This document shows positions 5,613 through 7,740 of a DNA stretch of 7,740 nt, in pieces. Location: positions 1-7,740 of the forward strand of contig JALOSG010000125.1 in NCBI GenBank assembly GCA_025458665.1, given 5' to 3'. The notes under the pieces were generated by a model that was given only the letters and a program-made list of their open reading frames with translations, ran no database searches and was not told the origin of the DNA. The stretch is from Serpentinimonas sp. GTDB lineage: Bacteria; Pseudomonadota; Gammaproteobacteria; Burkholderiales; Burkholderiaceae_C. How positions within the stretch are numbered: position 1 is the first letter of the stretch; the number at the start of each line of letters is the position of its first letter. Made by a program: the position numbers and the translations under genes.

Positions 5613-6850
5613 GTCATCTTGTCCCACTGGCTGGCCTGCCACATCCCCAGGGTACTCTCTCCCTGGGGCAGCAGGAGGCGTTCGGCCAATGGGGTCAACG
5701 GGGTGAGGTCGGGTTCCACCAGCAGCACCAGCCGCTCCTCCTCCTCATTGAGGCGGCCCACCCAGTCCAGAGCGTGCAACACCTGCAGCGGCTCTTCCAG
5801 TTGCAACGGGTCCACGCGCAGGCGCTGCGCCATGAGCGCTACGCTGACGCCGTGCTCTTCGCCATGCAGGCGCGCGTCCGACAAGCTGCGCAGCATCTCC
5901 AGCGCCAGCTGGAAGCTCCAGCCAGGGGAGTCGCCGCGCCGGGCTATGCCCGAAAGCAGGCTGGGCAGGTAAGCGGCCACTACCGCGCCCAGCAGCACAA
6001 TCACCCACATCAGGTAAATCCAGATGAGCAGTATGGGCAAGGTGGCAAAGGTGCCGTACACCAGCGAATAGGTCGGCACCGAAGCCAGGTACCAGCCCAG
6101 CAGGTTCTTGGCGCCGGCCACGCCCAGCGCCACAAACAGCCCGCCCAGCATGGCATGGCTCCAGCGCACGCGCGCATTCGGTACGTAGCGGTACAGGGCC
6201 GCCATGGCCACCACCACCACCATGAACTCCAGCGTATCGATGAGCACGCGCAGGCCACCCGGCAGGGCACCCTGCCCCACCCACCCGCGCGACACCGACA
6301 GCGCATAGCTGCTCAGGCTTAGGCTCACCGCCAGCAGCAGCGGCCCCAGCGTGAGCAGGGCCCAGTACACCAGCACGCGCTGGGTGAGCGGGCGCAATTG
6401 GCGCACCCGCCAGATATCGTTGAGCTTTCTGTCGATGGTCAGAATGAGCGCCAGCGCGGTGACCAGCAGCAGCAGTGCACCGAACCAGCCAATCTGGCCA
6501 GCCTTGCCCGCAAATTCGAACAGGTACTTGGACACCTGCCGCACAATGTCGGCGGGGATCAGGCTGTTGACGAGCCACTTCTGCACCGCCGACTCCATGC
6601 GCCCGAACATGGGGAAGGCACTGAAAATGGCCAGCGCCACCGTGAACAGCGGCACCAGCGAGATCATGGTGGTGAACGTCAGGCTGCCTGCGGTCACACC
6701 CAACCGGTCCTCGCGGAAGCGGTTGCGCAGCGTGGCAGCGGTGTTGCGCCAGGGAAAGTCCAGCAGATCGGCCGCGAACTCGGTCAGCCGATCGCTCAAC
6801 CTTGTCTTCCAGTGGAGCTTGTCCGCGGGGTGGGACGGAGGGGTGCGCAT
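5591..6850 (-). CDS. YihY/UPF0761-family inner-membrane protein
   Basis: The 419-residue product has an N-terminal membrane domain of about six helices (roughly 53-80, 118-140, 158-185, 203-222, 232-256, 267-298). It carries the family hallmarks: LTFTTMISLVPLFTVALAIF, TIDRKLNDIWRVR at 138-150, and the YGTFATLPILLIWIYLMW segment. It is a YihY-type protein, once mislabelled RNase BN; its function is unknown. After residue 300 there is a soluble tail of about 120 residues (SPGWSFQLALEMLR through DWVGRLNEEEERLVL) that E. coli YihY (about 290 residues) lacks and that looks like a winged-helix-type fold. The ATG at 6850-6848 is chosen because upstream sequence in this frame is low-complexity Arg/Gly-rich shadow. 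The ribosome site is weak. The gene ends inside a tandem repeat, with two further in-frame TAG codons downstream. Confidence 0.93.
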   Translation of the reverse strand: MRTPPSHPADKLHWKTRLSDRLTEFAADLLDFPWRNTAATLRNRFREDRLGVTAGSLTFTTMISLVPLFTVALAIFSAFPMFGRMESAVQKWLVNSLIPADIVRQVSKYLFEFAGKAGQIGWFGALLLLVTALALILTIDRKLNDIWRVRQLRPLTQRVLVYWALLTLGPLLLAVSLSLSSYALSVSRGWVGQGALPGGLRVLIDTLEFMVVVVAMAALYRYVPNARVRWSHAMLGGLFVALGVAGAKNLLGWYLASVPTYSLVYGTFATLPILLIWIYLMWVIVLLGAVVAAYLPSLLSGIARRGDSPGWSFQLALEMLRSLSDARLHGEEHGVSVALMAQRLRVDPLQLEEPLQVLHALDWVGRLNEEEERLVLLVEPDLTPLTPLAERLLLPQGESTLGMWQASQWDKMTLAQVLA

Positions 6851-6953
6851 GCCGGTATCATGCCACCGGATCGGGCGCCGTTTGTGCCCGCGGGTACGCC
6901 CGCGACCGCGCTGGCTCCCTGGTCCCGTGTGCCACGTTCCACCCCATCTGCCC
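6851..6953. promoter_or_regulatory. Divergent YihY/DUF2069 intergenic region
   Basis: This 103-bp gap lies between two outward-facing membrane-protein genes and should hold both promoters. It is GC-rich, and I can name no credible -35/-10 pair on either strand. A 5-bp hairpin with a TACG loop (GCGGG-TACG-CCCGC) occupies 6890-6903. Neither flanking start has a clear Shine-Dalgarno. Any regulatory role is inferred only from gene orientation. Confidence 0.3.
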
Positions 6954-7400
6954 ATGCCGCCCATTCCCCGAGACGCTGACCGCCCCATCTCCCCCGAGGC
7001 CGCGCTGAGACACGCCGAACCCGGCCACGTGTCGCTCACCCGCTCACTGGCGGTGGCTTGCCTGCTGGCCCTCATTGTGCTGGGCCTGGCCTGGGAGCTC
7101 TGGCTGGCGCCGTTGCGTGAGGGCGGCTCCTGGTGGGCGCTCAAGGTGCTGCCGCTGGCCATCCCCCTGGCAGGTATTCTGAAGAACCGCATGTACACCT
7201 ACCGCTGGGTGAGCTTGCTGGTGTGGCTGTATTTCACCGAAGGCGTGGTGCGCGCCACCAGCGAGTCGGGCATGAGCATGGTGCTGGCGCTGTTGCAGAC
7301 GCTGTTGTGCGTGGTGCTGTTCGTGGCCTGTGCGCTGCATGTGCGGCTGCGGCTGAAAGCGGCGCAGAAGGCTCAGGCTGCGTTGGGCACCTCTTCCTGA
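6954..7400 (+). CDS. DUF2069 family membrane protein
   Basis: The 148-residue protein has about four hydrophobic segments (roughly 31-52, 62-76, 84-98, 107-129). It carries the conserved core of the DUF2069 family, LKVLPLAIPLAGILKNRMYT at 63-82 followed by RWVSLLVWLYFTEGVVRA at 84-101. The function is unknown and the location is presumably the inner membrane. The first 25 residues are hydrophilic and proline-rich. A GTG at 7029 (VSLTRSLAV) would remove them and start just before the first helix. I kept the ATG at 6954 because neither site has a good Shine-Dalgarno. The TGA at 7398-7400 abuts the FAD oxidoreductase gene, so the two are probably co-transcribed. Confidence 0.85.
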   Translation: MPPIPRDADRPISPEAALRHAEPGHVSLTRSLAVACLLALIVLGLAWELWLAPLREGGSWWALKVLPLAIPLAGILKNRMYTYRWVSLLVWLYFTEGVVRATSESGMSMVLALLQTLLCVVLFVACALHVRLRLKAAQKAQAALGTSS

Positions 7401-7408
7401 ATGCTTCG

Positions 7409-7740
7409 GTGAATCTGCAGGACCGCGATACCGATTTGCTGGCAGCGTTGGCTGTGGCGGTGGGCGCTGCCCACGTGCTCAGCCACCACAGCGGCAGCAC
7501 CGACCTCTCCGTCTACGAACAAGACTGGCGCAAACGCCACACCGGCCGGGCGCTGGCGGTGGTGCGCCCCGCCAGCACCGCCGAGGTGGCGGCCGTGGTA
7601 CGCGCCTGCGCCGAACACGGGGCCAGCATCGTGCCGCAGGGAGGCAACACGGGGCTGGTGGTGGGTGGGGTGCCCGACGCGACGGGCACCCAGGTGGTGC
7701 TGAGCTTGCAGCGCATGAACCGCATCCGCCAGCTGGATCC
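7409..7740 (+). CDS. FAD-binding oxidoreductase (GlcD-like), N-terminal fragment
   Basis: An open frame of 110 codons plus two bases runs off the right edge. It shows the start of an FAD-binding type 4 (PCMH) domain: SVYEQDWRKRHTGRALAVVR at about 34-53, then PASTAEVAAVVRACAEHG, then the FAD pyrophosphate loop PQGGNTGLVVGG at 76-87. This pattern fits the GlcD / D-2-hydroxyglutarate-dehydrogenase group, which oxidises D-2-hydroxy acids and bears a C-terminal FAD-oxidase domain, here outside the window. There is no in-frame ATG upstream. GTG at 7409 is the conservative start. A CTG at 7397 (LNASVNLQ) overlapping the DUF2069 stop as CTGA is an alternative. No Shine-Dalgarno supports either. The family call is firm; the start is not. 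Confidence 0.88.
   Translation, partial: MNLQDRDTDLLAALAVAVGAAHVLSHHSGSTDLSVYEQDWRKRHTGRALAVVRPASTAEVAAVVRACAEHGASIVPQGGNTGLVVGGVPDATGTQVVLSLQRMNRIRQLD

Noticed and set aside
6351..6953. Upstream extension of the DUF2069 frame
   Set aside because: It runs antisense to the YihY gene with no family similarity. The DUF2069 core begins after the ATG at 6954.
6851..7198. N-terminal extension of the YihY frame to an ATG near 7198
   Set aside because: The extra residues are Gly/Arg/Ser-rich and antisense to the DUF2069 membrane protein. YihY proteins start close to the ATG at 6850.

Overview
The window is a gene-dense, high-GC stretch of bacterial chromosome. Its gene content and codon usage fit a betaproteobacterium of the Burkholderiales, most likely Comamonadaceae (Acidovorax/Comamonas-like). 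That placement is inferred from protein style and gene neighbourhood, not from a marker gene. I see no rRNA, tRNA, CRISPR array, insertion sequence or phage gene. Nearly every base is coding, and the longest gaps are about 100-125 bp.

Left block, minus strand (1957 down to 1): a CBS-domain-pair protein, chorismate synthase (aroC), a 63-residue 4-oxalocrotonate tautomerase-family protein, and the start of an MFS-type permease that runs off the left edge. Spacings of 43 bp, 21 bp and a 4-bp GTGA overlap suggest one transcription unit. aroC supplies chorismate for aromatic amino acids and other aromatic metabolites. The roles of its companions are not fixed by sequence.

Middle block, plus strand (2081 to 5563): a MetY-type O-acetylhomoserine sulfhydrylase, an alpha/beta hydrolase overlapping it by 4 bp (ATGA), and a complete cytochrome P450 31 bp further on. 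The first two are almost certainly co-transcribed and translationally coupled. The P450 has no visible Shine-Dalgarno and no redox partner in view, so its presence beside a sulfur-assimilation enzyme is the functional puzzle of the window. A 123-bp divergent intergenic region between the CBS gene and metY holds the only AT-rich box and two small inverted repeats.

Right block: a YihY/UPF0761-family inner-membrane protein on the minus strand (6850 to 5591) converges on the P450. The 27-bp junction and the gene's 3' end consist of four 12-bp tandem repeats that give three in-frame TAG stops in a row. Divergently, a small DUF2069 membrane protein (6954 to 7400) is followed immediately by the 5' part of a GlcD-like FAD-binding oxidoreductase, which has no ATG start and runs off the right edge.

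I did not find a clearly new system. The most distinctive observations are the stop-codon-bearing tandem repeat at the P450/YihY junction, the metY-hydrolase-P450 arrangement, and the non-ATG (possibly CTG) start of the FAD oxidoreductase.
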